From assembly GCF_032401055.1 (NCBI RefSeq), contig NZ_CP135529.1, positions 372,001 to 436,000 of the forward strand: a stretch of 64,000 nt of DNA, read 5' to 3'. The notes under the pieces were generated by a model. That model was not told the DNA's origin, did not search any database, and saw only the letters and a program-made list of their open reading frames with translations. Below are positions 26,580-35,200 of this stretch, piece after piece. The position numbers and the translations under genes are program-made. This DNA comes from Tardiphaga sp. 709. Its GTDB lineage: Bacteria > Pseudomonadota > Alphaproteobacteria > Rhizobiales > Xanthobacteraceae. Numbering within the stretch: position 1 is the stretch's first letter; the number at the start of each line of letters is the position of its first letter.

Positions 26580-27335
26580 TTATTTGAACTCGGTTGCGAC
26601 CGGCGACGTACGCTTGCGGCGGATCAGCCACCAGACGCCGGCGAGATCCATGATGCCGATCCAGAGCCGATCGAAAAATCCGTAATTGGACACGCCGGAA
26701 TGGCGCGGCCGATCGGTGACATCAACATAGGCGATGTCGAAGCCCTCGCGACGCACCAGCGCCGGAAGGAAGCGATGCAAACCATCGAAATAAGGCATCG
26801 ACAAGAATACATCGCGGCGGAATGCCTTCAGACCACAGCCGGTATCGCGGGTGCCGTCCTTCAGGATCGCGTTGCGGACGGCATTGGCGATCTTCGATTG
26901 GGCTTTCTTGAAGCCGGTATCCTTGCGGCCAACGCGCTGCCCGGCGGCGAGACCAACTCGGCCGCCGCCATCCTGAATGGCCGAAATCAGGTTGGGCAGG
27001 AATGCCGGATTGTTCTGACCATCGCCATCCAGCGTGGCCACGATGGCGCCGCGGGCGTTGCGCACGCCGCTTCGCACGGCGGCCGACTGGCCCGACGATG
27101 CGGCGTGGTCGATGCGGCGCAGATTGCTGCGCGTCTGCATCAGCTCGGCCAGCCGAGCCGGCGTGGCGTCGGTCGAGCCGTCATTGACGTAGATAATCTC
27201 ATAGGGCCAACGGCCGTCGAGCGCGGCGGTGATCTCGGCGATCAAAGGCGCGACATTGTCCTGCTCGTTGCGCACAGGCACGACAATGGAGACGTCGACA
27301 GGGGCAGCTTCGGGAGCGGACAAATCGGAGCTCAT
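26580..27335 (-). CDS. Family 2 glycosyltransferase (prenyl-phosphate sugar synthase type)
   Basis: A 251-residue cytoplasmic-face GT2 enzyme. VDVSIVVPVRNEQDNVAPLI opens the GT-A fold, and YEIIYVNDGSTDATP and VATLDGDGQNNPAFLPNLI carry the nucleotide/metal-binding Asp residues. The C terminus is amphipathic without the long membrane tail of ArnC. It resembles dolichyl-phosphate mannose synthases, which load a sugar onto a polyprenyl phosphate. With the ArnT-like gene in the same operon, this enzyme probably makes the lipid-linked sugar donor that the ArnT-like protein adds to lipid A. The sugar (mannose, galacturonate or other) cannot be read from sequence. Confidence 0.82.
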   Translation of the reverse strand: MSSDLSAPEAAPVDVSIVVPVRNEQDNVAPLIAEITAALDGRWPYEIIYVNDGSTDATPARLAELMQTRSNLRRIDHAASSGQSAAVRSGVRNARGAIVATLDGDGQNNPAFLPNLISAIQDGGGRVGLAAGQRVGRKDTGFKKAQSKIANAVRNAILKDGTRDTGCGLKAFRRDVFLSMPYFDGLHRFLPALVRREGFDIAYVDVTDRPRHSGVSNYGFFDRLWIGIMDLAGVWWLIRRKRTSPVATEFK

Positions 27336-27391
27336 GGTTGGAGGGCGGTCCTGCGGGAACTTGTCGCAGCCGGCCCGGCGAAGACCGCTTA

Positions 27392-28234
27392 TTATGGGGC
27401 CGCGGTCCCGCGGGCAACCCTTTTGAGATGGCCTGCGGACGGCCCTGGCAGCGGGTCGATCGTGCCGTCCTGGTGAATGGTGAACGCCAGATGTCGGGCC
27501 GCAAACCAGTATCGCACCGTCATGGCGCCAATCCAGCCAACCAGCCCGCCGCCGACCACGTCACTGGCATGATGCGCCAGCAGGACGAGACGGCTGGTGC
27601 AGATCGCGACCGCATAGACAATCATCACCGTGCGCAGCCGCGGCCAAAGCGCGGCGACCGCAAAGGCCAATGCGAAACTCGTGGTCGCATGGCCCGACGG
27701 AAAACTGGCATAGGCCGGCGTCCAGGCGAAATGCGAAAAATGGAAAGGATCCGCCGCGCCACTGACGAAAGGCCGGCCACGGCCGAGCATGCCTTTGATG
27801 ATTTCAGCTACGAAGACCGACAGCGCGACCGACAGGAAGATGTATTGAATGCGCGTGCCGAAGCTGACAAGTACGGCGCGCGACGTGCCGTGCCGCAGCG
27901 GCGCCAGCAGGGCCAGAACGATCATAAGCGCAAGCAGCGCAAGCAGGACATATTCGTCCTTGCCAAAATCCGTAAAAATACGCAGCGGCCACAGGCCGGC
28001 CGTGCCGCGCGCCGGCATCAGTCCGATCTCGGTGGCATCGACGATGAACATCAGTGCGATGATGATCACGGCTGTCACGGCGCCAAGCGCCAGCGAACGG
28101 CGCGCCCAATAACGCGCAGCTTCGGCTCGCCGCGAATGCGACGGTGCGCGAACGAGCTGTGCGAACGACTGCCAGACCAGCGCAACGAGCTGCGACAGAT
28201 AGGTCTGTGGCTGCGATTTGTCCGGGGTTACCAT
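27392..28234 (-). CDS. PAP2-family phosphatase, probable lipid A phosphatase
   Basis: A 280-residue inner-membrane protein with about six membrane segments. It carries the three PAP2 catalytic motifs: GMLGRGRPF, SFPSGHATTSFAL and SRLVLLAHHASDVVGGGLVG. Such enzymes (LpxE/LpxF type) remove phosphate from lipid A or from undecaprenyl diphosphate at the periplasmic face. Bradyrhizobium lipid A is known to lack phosphate and to carry sugars instead, so an LpxE/F role fits the operon. The start ATG overlaps the upstream stop by one base (TGATG). Confidence 0.8.
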   Translation of the reverse strand: MVTPDKSQPQTYLSQLVALVWQSFAQLVRAPSHSRRAEAARYWARRSLALGAVTAVIIIALMFIVDATEIGLMPARGTAGLWPLRIFTDFGKDEYVLLALLALMIVLALLAPLRHGTSRAVLVSFGTRIQYIFLSVALSVFVAEIIKGMLGRGRPFVSGAADPFHFSHFAWTPAYASFPSGHATTSFALAFAVAALWPRLRTVMIVYAVAICTSRLVLLAHHASDVVGGGLVGWIGAMTVRYWFAARHLAFTIHQDGTIDPLPGPSAGHLKRVARGTAAP

Positions 28235-29976
28235 CACTCGGTCCCCTCGGAGCGATAGATCGCCACCGAAATCGCTTTGCCCTGCGAGAAGTTATAGCCG
28301 TCGATACGGGTCGCCATGTTGTAGCGCAGGCCGATGGCCTCGGCGCGCATCGCGAACTGGCGCTCCGAACGCAGTTCGACAAGCGCGAAGCGACAGCTGC
28401 CCTGCCCGAGGAAATCCGCCGCGCCGGCGCCATCAGTGAGTTGTGTGGATGTGCCGGTCATGAACACCAGGCTCGGCTCGTGATATCCCGCTGCCGCAGC
28501 CTTGGGACCGACGCAGACCACGTTACGCAGCGCACGTGCGATCTGCACGCTTGGAAACAGCGGTCGGAGCGACGGCAGCAGCACGCCATAAAAGGCGGCG
28601 CTCATGAACAGTGAGGCCACAACCGCATTCAGCAACGAGCGTTCTGCGCGGGCGTTATCATATAGCCACCAGGCAAACAGGCCGAACACCAGCGCTGCTG
28701 CGGCAAATGGCCAGGCCAGAAACACCGGATGGCGGACGATCGCAACGGCACCGATCTCGGCGACCACAGCGGTCAGCGCCGGGATCGCGAACCACCAGGC
28801 CGCACCGCGCGCCAGCCAATTGCGCGCCAGCACCTGGCGCTCAAGCGCACCGATGACGAGGATGGCGATCGCCGGATAGAGCGGCAGGACGTAATGCGGC
28901 AGCTTGGTCATCACGACTTCGAACACGATCCAGGACGGGATCAGCCAGGCCAGCAGATATTGTGCGCCAGGCTCGCGTCGCGCGCGCCAGATCGCCGGCG
29001 TGGCCATCCCGGCCAGCGGTGCTCCGGGCCAGAAGGTGATCCAGAACAACAGGAAATACATGCCCGGAGGCGCGCCGTGGGATTCCTGCGCTGCCAGTTT
29101 GCTCAGCATGTCGCCGCCGAGCGAATTGGAGAAGAACGCTTGTCCCGACTTCAGGAAGATCGCGACGAACCACGGTAGCACCAGCAACAGCATCCAGACG
29201 ACGCCGACCAGCGGCCGTAATCGCCACAGCCACGCGACCGAACGATCCATGATCGCCAGTGCAATGATCGTCAGCCCGACGAACATCAGGATCAGCGGCC
29301 CCTTGACGAGAATGCTGATTGCCATGGCCGTCCAGAATACCGCCGGCTCCTGCCAGCGGGCCTTGTCGGCTTCCTCGCCACGCTGCCACGCCAGGTAAAT
29401 CCGCGCCATCGCGCCCATCACGGCAATGACGGTCAGCAGCAGCATGGCGTCGGTCTTGGCGAGCCGGGCTTCGACGTTGAGCAAGACCGAACTGCACATG
29501 ATCAACGCAGCCAGCACGGCACCACGCCGCGTCAGGAAGGCCAGCGCGGTCCAGTAGGTCAGCAACACTGCGCCAATGGCGCCTATCAGAGACGGCACCC
29601 GATAGAGCCAGATTCGAACTTCGGCATTCTGGAGACCCAGAGCCTCGGCGGTCTCGACCACGGCCGCCTGCATCCAGTAGATGCCAACCGGCTTCTTGTA
29701 GCGGACCTCGTCCTGGAACCGGATGTCGACGAAATCGCCGGTCTCGACCATCTGCTTGGTCGCCTGCGCAAAGCGCGCTTCGTCGCGGTCGATCGGCGGG
29801 ATGGTGAAGAATCCCGGCAGGAAAAACAGAAACCCGCAAATCGTCAGGAAAACGACCGCACGGGCGTGGCCGGAGCTGACGAAATCAAGCACGCGCACCA
29901 GTCTGCTGCCCGGATCGACACGGGTTTTCGGCTCGCGCGGGGCGCCAAATCGGGGTCTTGGATAGGTCTCGGCCAT
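28234..29976 (-). CDS. ArnT-like lipid A glycosyltransferase (GT39/GT83)
   Basis: A 580-residue inner-membrane protein with some 11-12 membrane segments and a C-terminal periplasmic domain. The first periplasmic loop carries IPPIDRDEARFAQATKQMVETGDFVDIRFQDEVRYKKPVGIYW. It contains the Asp-Glu pair and the YKKP motif of ArnT/PMT-type transferases that use a polyprenyl-phosphate sugar. It probably glycosylates lipid A or core lipopolysaccharide in place of phosphate. First gene of the operon with PAP2, GT2 and LAB_N. The ATG at 29976 is preferred to a GTG at 30000. Confidence 0.85.
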   Translation of the reverse strand: MAETYPRPRFGAPREPKTRVDPGSRLVRVLDFVSSGHARAVVFLTICGFLFFLPGFFTIPPIDRDEARFAQATKQMVETGDFVDIRFQDEVRYKKPVGIYWMQAAVVETAEALGLQNAEVRIWLYRVPSLIGAIGAVLLTYWTALAFLTRRGAVLAALIMCSSVLLNVEARLAKTDAMLLLTVIAVMGAMARIYLAWQRGEEADKARWQEPAVFWTAMAISILVKGPLILMFVGLTIIALAIMDRSVAWLWRLRPLVGVVWMLLLVLPWFVAIFLKSGQAFFSNSLGGDMLSKLAAQESHGAPPGMYFLLFWITFWPGAPLAGMATPAIWRARREPGAQYLLAWLIPSWIVFEVVMTKLPHYVLPLYPAIAILVIGALERQVLARNWLARGAAWWFAIPALTAVVAEIGAVAIVRHPVFLAWPFAAAALVFGLFAWWLYDNARAERSLLNAVVASLFMSAAFYGVLLPSLRPLFPSVQIARALRNVVCVGPKAAAAGYHEPSLVFMTGTSTQLTDGAGAADFLGQGSCRFALVELRSERQFAMRAEAIGLRYNMATRIDGYNFSQGKAISVAIYRSEGTE

Positions 29977-30026
29977 GCCTGTCGCATACGCTGAAACCAC
30001 CGACCGGACAACCAGTTAGCCCGCGC

Positions 30027-32234
30027 TTATTGGATTCTGACCACAACTGTGTCTGCGGTGCCCACCGCGTCCATGACCGTCAGTCGAACGAAACCCGGAC
30101 CGGGCGGATCGACCAGCCGCTGGCGCCGGCTGTCGAGTTCCCCGGCGGCCATGCCGTTGACCAGAACGGTCATGGGCAGCACCCCGCCGGCAACCTTGAC
30201 CGGCACTGCCGAAAGCTGCCCCTCGCCGCCGCTGGCGTCGATCCGGGAACCGTTCAGCGGGAACTGGATATGCAGGGCTTGATCGCTGCCGGTACGGATC
30301 AACTCGCCGACAGGGCGGAACCGACGCAGCGGCAGCGGCAATTTCGCATTGCTGGCCATCAGCACGCCCTTGGGCGCCTTCGGCAACGGAGCCGGCAGCT
30401 TGCCGGTCCGGGCAAAGGCATCGAACAGGATCGGAGCCGCGGCCGTACGACCGACCAGGCCGGGCACCGGCGCGCCATCGGGCCGGCCGACCCAAACGCC
30501 GATGGTCATGCGGCCGTCGAAACCGACCGACCAGGCGTCGCGATAGCCGTAGCTGGTGCCGGTCTTGAAGGCGATCCGGTTATGCGCGGCATTCTCAGGC
30601 GGCGGTGTGCCGATCAAGACATTGCCGACCTGCCAGGCTGCAGCCTGGTCCATCAGCCGCAATGATTCGCGATCGTCACCGCCATTCGCCTGCATGATCT
30701 CCCGCAGCGGCTTCGAGCTGCCGAGCCGCGCCACGCCCGTATAGAGTTGGACGAGGTCCTGCAGCGTAATGCCGACGCCGCCGAGGCCCATGGCGAGACC
30801 GGGCGCCTCACCCGGCGGCAGTACCAGATTGCCGCCCGCCTGTTTGAGCCGTGACGACAACCGCGACGCGCCAACACGATCCAGCAGCGCAATGGCCGGC
30901 ACATTCAGTGAGAGCTGCAGCGCCTTGCGCACCGGCACGGTGCCCTGAAAGCTCATGTCGAAATTCTCCGGCGCGTAACTGCCGAAGCGCACCGGCCGAT
31001 CCTCGATCAGGCTTTCCGGATGCACGAAGCCATCTTCAAAGGCGAGGCCGTAGATGAACGGCTTCAATGTCGAGCCGGGCGAGCGCACCGCGCGGGTCAT
31101 ATCGACCTGCCCGGCGCGGCGATCGTCGAAATAGTCGGGCGAGCCGACATGGGCGAGCACGTCGCCGCTCTCATTGTCGACAGCGATGAGACCGATGGAG
31201 ATATTGTTGCCCAGCGCCGCCGCGCGATCACGCGCGAGGCTTTCAAGTGCTCGCTGGATGCTGGCATCGAGCGCCAGCTTGATGATGGGGCGATCCTTGT
31301 GCAGCGACGTCGCCTGATCCGCGGAATGCGGCGCCAGGATCGGCATCGGCTTGCGCAGCTTCGGCACGCTGACGGATTTCGCCTGCATGGCATCGGCGGC
31401 CGACACCCTGCTCTCGCCGACCATACGTTCAAGCACGCGGTCGCGCGCCACGCGCGCATTGCCGGGATGACGATCAAGCCGGCGGTGTTCCGGCGATTGC
31501 GGCAGCGCTACGAGCAATGCAGATTCCGCCAGCGACAGCCGTTTGGGCTCCTTGCCAAAATAGGCGATCGACGCGGCGCGAAGGCCTTCGAGATTGCCGC
31601 CGAATGGCGCCAGCGCCAGATAGAGATCGAGGATCTGATCCTTGCTCATCTGCCGCTCGATCTGCAGCGCACGGACGGCCTGTCTGATTTTAGCCGATAT
31701 CGAGCGTTGCTGCCGTGGTTCGATCAACCGGGCGAGTTGCATCGTGATGGTCGAGCCGCCCGACACGATCTCGCCGCGGGTGACGAGCTGCAGCGCGGCG
31801 CGGCCGAGCGCTAGTGGATCGACGCCATGATGGCTGTAGAAGCGCTTGTCCTCATAGCCGAGCAATATGTTGAGATAGCCGGGATCGACTGAGGTCCTGG
31901 CATCAACCGGAAGCCGCCAACGACCGTCCGCCATCGCATAGGCGCGCAACAACTTGCCGTTGCGGTCGATGACGGTGGTCGAGATATTGCGGGCCTGTTC
32001 GAGCGGAAGCGGACCAAGCGACACCACCCATGTGGCGATGGCTGCACCACTCACGGCCACAGTTACGGCGGCAGCGGCGACGGCCTTTCGGATAAGCCTC
32101 CGGCCCCTCCCCACGTCGTGGCCGGGCTTGTCCCGGCCATCCACGCCTTGGCCACGATCCACACAAGAAGACGTGGATCCCCGGGACAAGCCCGGGGATG
32201 ACGGAGTGTGTGGCGTGGGCGTGCCCTCGTTCAT
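30027..32234 (-). CDS. pbpC: Penicillin-binding protein 1C
   Basis: A 735-residue bifunctional peptidoglycan synthase. One membrane anchor (about residues 48-72) is followed by a GT51 transglycosylase domain with EDKRFYSHHGVDPLALGR and GGSTITMQLARL. The transpeptidase domain has SxxK in SPGSTLKPF, SLN, and KTGTSYGYRDAW. A C-terminal PBP1C-specific beta domain (about 640-735) ends the protein. The start overlaps the alpha-2-macroglobulin stop (ATGA), the classical pbpC partner. Oddly, residues about 10-42 (SSPGLSRGST ... DGRDKPGHDVGRG) are the translation of a dispersed palindromic repeat, which lengthens the cytoplasmic tail. Confidence 0.9.
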   Translation of the reverse strand: MNEGTPTPHTPSSPGLSRGSTSSCVDRGQGVDGRDKPGHDVGRGRRLIRKAVAAAAVTVAVSGAAIATWVVSLGPLPLEQARNISTTVIDRNGKLLRAYAMADGRWRLPVDARTSVDPGYLNILLGYEDKRFYSHHGVDPLALGRAALQLVTRGEIVSGGSTITMQLARLIEPRQQRSISAKIRQAVRALQIERQMSKDQILDLYLALAPFGGNLEGLRAASIAYFGKEPKRLSLAESALLVALPQSPEHRRLDRHPGNARVARDRVLERMVGESRVSAADAMQAKSVSVPKLRKPMPILAPHSADQATSLHKDRPIIKLALDASIQRALESLARDRAAALGNNISIGLIAVDNESGDVLAHVGSPDYFDDRRAGQVDMTRAVRSPGSTLKPFIYGLAFEDGFVHPESLIEDRPVRFGSYAPENFDMSFQGTVPVRKALQLSLNVPAIALLDRVGASRLSSRLKQAGGNLVLPPGEAPGLAMGLGGVGITLQDLVQLYTGVARLGSSKPLREIMQANGGDDRESLRLMDQAAAWQVGNVLIGTPPPENAAHNRIAFKTGTSYGYRDAWSVGFDGRMTIGVWVGRPDGAPVPGLVGRTAAAPILFDAFARTGKLPAPLPKAPKGVLMASNAKLPLPLRRFRPVGELIRTGSDQALHIQFPLNGSRIDASGGEGQLSAVPVKVAGGVLPMTVLVNGMAAGELDSRRQRLVDPPGPGFVRLTVMDAVGTADTVVVRIQ
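32114..32203. repeat. Dispersed palindromic repeat inside pbpC
   Basis: Two arms lie in inverted orientation: CGTCGTGGCCGGGCTTGTCC... (32114-32145) and its near-complement ending CCCGGGGATGACG (32172-32203), around a partly self-complementary centre. Each arm itself holds a GGGCTTGTCCC-type inner palindrome. Such GC-rich elements are scattered in Bradyrhizobiaceae genomes and are usually intergenic (family knowledge). This copy is 90 bases, a multiple of three, and lies in frame within the first 45 codons of pbpC. Confidence 0.8.
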
Positions 32235-35200
32235 TTCGCCTTCGCGACCTCGACACTGCCCGTTCCCGTCCGCCCGTAGCGCGACGGATTGTACATGTCC
32301 TCCACATAGGCCTGCGGCAGCACATACTTTCCGGGCGACACCGCGCGAACGATGTAGGCGACCGTGAACACCGCCTTGTCGTCGCTCTTGCGGTCGATCG
32401 CCGCGGTGAAGCGGTCATCGCGAAATTCGGTGTTCTCGGGTTCTTCGCCATCCTCGATCCAGTCCAGCGTGCCGCTGTCACCCGACGACACCAGATGCGG
32501 ATTGTCGATCTCGAAACCGGCCGGCAGATAGTCGGCCACCATGATGTGCCCGTATTCCGGCTTGGCTTCCGTGATCTTCAGCACCACGGCGAAGCGATCA
32601 TTCTGTTTCGCCTTGGTGACGTCGGCAGGCTTGCCGTCGAGCGTGAAGTAATTGCGCTCGATCTTGAAGCCGTTGGATGCCGCCGGCTCCGGCGTGATCG
32701 GTGAACCCGAAACCGAGACAACCGCCTGCACCGGCGTATCGCCGGTGTTGGTGATCTTGATCGGCTGCCCGGACATCTCCGCTGCTTTGTAGCTCCGATA
32801 GAGCGCGGTCTTCACCGGCGAACCATTGACGTCCAGCGCCAGCGTATTCGCTTCCTTGGCCAGCGCACGCGACGCCAGCACCAGCCACGCATTCTCCTGC
32901 GTGGAGGTGAACGGCGTCAGGCCGCGCGCGGCCTCGACACGCTGGACCGCCTGCGTCAGCGTTGCACGCGGCGCATTGCCTTCGCTGGCCAGCGAGACCA
33001 GTGCCGCCGCGTCCCGGAGCGCCGAGCCGTAATCGACGCGGCCGAATTCGATGGCCGGCTTCGGCGCTAGGCTTTCGACGGCCGCCGCATAGACACGTTC
33101 TGCACGGGCACGGTCACCGACCAGCGCCAATGCCGCCGCCAGCTGCGACTTGGCGATGGGCGTCGCCAGGTTCTTCAGTTTGGTGTCGGCGAGATAGCGC
33201 AGATCGCCGATCGGCGCGGTGCCGTTCTTGGCCAGCACATAGAGGCCGTAAGCGAGATTGCGGCCGCCGTCCTTTTCGGGCTCGTCAGCATTGACGACCG
33301 AGTTGCGCACGCGGTCGAGCGCGGCGCGGAACAGCACGTCCGGCACTACAAAACCCTTCTCGCGGGCGCGGGTCAGGAAATCCGTGACATAAGCGTCCAG
33401 CCAGGCATCGTCGCCGCCCGCCGACCACAGGCCGAACGAACCGTTCGAGCCCTGACGCGCCAGCAGTCTGTCGATCGAGTCCTTGATGCGCTGATCGACA
33501 CCGGTATCCATCGCCAGATGCGCTCCGGCCGCGAGATCGTTCACATAGAGGAGCGGCATCGCGCGGCTGGTGATCTGCTCGGAGCAGCCATAGGGATAGC
33601 GATCGAGCGCCTTCAGGATGGTCGCGGCGTCCAGCGCCGTGGACAGGCTGACCGACAGCGACACGCCGCCGGTGCCCGCCACGAGATCGGAGAACATGTC
33701 CGATGTCAGCGTCAGGCTCTCGCCCTTCGCCAGCGTGCGGATCGAGCGCCGCGCCAGTATCTGCGTTGCCGCCTTGACGTCGAGCACATAGTGCCGTGCC
33801 AGCGTCAGCCCGTTCGGTCCCTTGATATCGACATCGAACTGCGCCGTGCCGGCACCGGATGCATCGATGGCCAGCGCCATCGAGGTCCGCTGCTTGGCGG
33901 CGAGCTTGATCGTCGTGGCTGGATTGCCGGTCACCTTGACGGGGCCGGAGGTCTTCACGGCAATGGTGTAATCGCCCGGTGCGCCTTCGACATTGTCGAG
34001 GTCGAAGCTCATGGTACCCTTGTCGCCGGACAGCAGGAAGCGCGGCAGCGTCGCCGTCAGGACCACGGGATCGCGCACCGTGACGTCCACGGTGGCGCGG
34101 CCCAGCCTGGTCGCGGTCCAAGCCACGGCCATCACGCGGGCAGTGCCGGCGAATTCGGGAATCTCGAACTCGATCTGCGCGGTGCCATCTGCAGCCACAG
34201 TGACGATACCGGAATACAGCGCCATCGGTTTCTGCGTGGGCGGCGAGCCCTCGATCTGAGCGCCAGCACTATCGCCGCCAGTGCGCAACTGGCCGCGGGT
34301 GCCCTGCATGCCGTCGATCAACTGCCCATAGATGTCGCGAATTTCCGACGTCATGCGGCGCTGGCCGAGATAATAGTCATCCGGCGCCGGCGGCTTGTAA
34401 TTGGTCAGGTTGAGAATGCCGACATCGACCGCGGCGACCACAATCTTGGCGTCCTCGCCGGGATTGAGCCCGCCGAGTTTCACCGGCAGCTTCAGTGTGG
34501 TGCTCGGGCGGATCAGTACTGGCGGCGACAGTGCGACATCCAGCGTGCGCGCCTTCTTGTCGATGCTGAACCACTTTAACCCGATGGCACGGCCCGGCAT
34601 CCTCTTGGCAGCCGCATCGAGCGGCCGGCGCAGCGTCGCCACCACATAGGCACCCGTGCCCCAGTCCTTGCCGACTGGAAGCTTGATCTGCGACTGCCCT
34701 TCCTTGACCGCGATACTCTGGGTCGTCAGCAGGCGGTCACCGAGCACGTTGATCGTCAGCAGGCCCGCCGTTCGGGCATTGACCGAAACGATCATGGTGT
34801 CGCCCGACAGATATTCCGGCTTGTCGATGGAGGTCTCCAGCAGGTCCGGCGTATCGGCGCTGCCGTCGGAATACCAGCCGACATCGAATTGCACCGAGGT
34901 GATCGGGCCGTCGGCTTCGTTCGATTTAACGTCGAGACGATAGCGGCCGGGCTGCGGCTGCAGCGAGATGCGCGCGGGCGCATTGGCGGCGACGGTGAGA
35001 TCGCCATCGGCGACGCGCTTCGTCGATTTGACCGGTTCATAGTCCCAGGACGAATTCTGCCGATACCACTGGTAGCGGGATTCCATCTTGAGCAATTCAT
35101 AACGCAGGCCGCTGCGCGCCAGCGAGGTTCCCTCCGGCGACACGACCACGACGTCGAAAGCCGCGCTGTCCCCCTCGGCGACGTTCTTGTCCTTGAACAG

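Noticed and set aside
30016..30495. 159-codon minus-strand frame inside pbpC 3' end
   Set aside because: Alternative frame of pbpC without own start signals.
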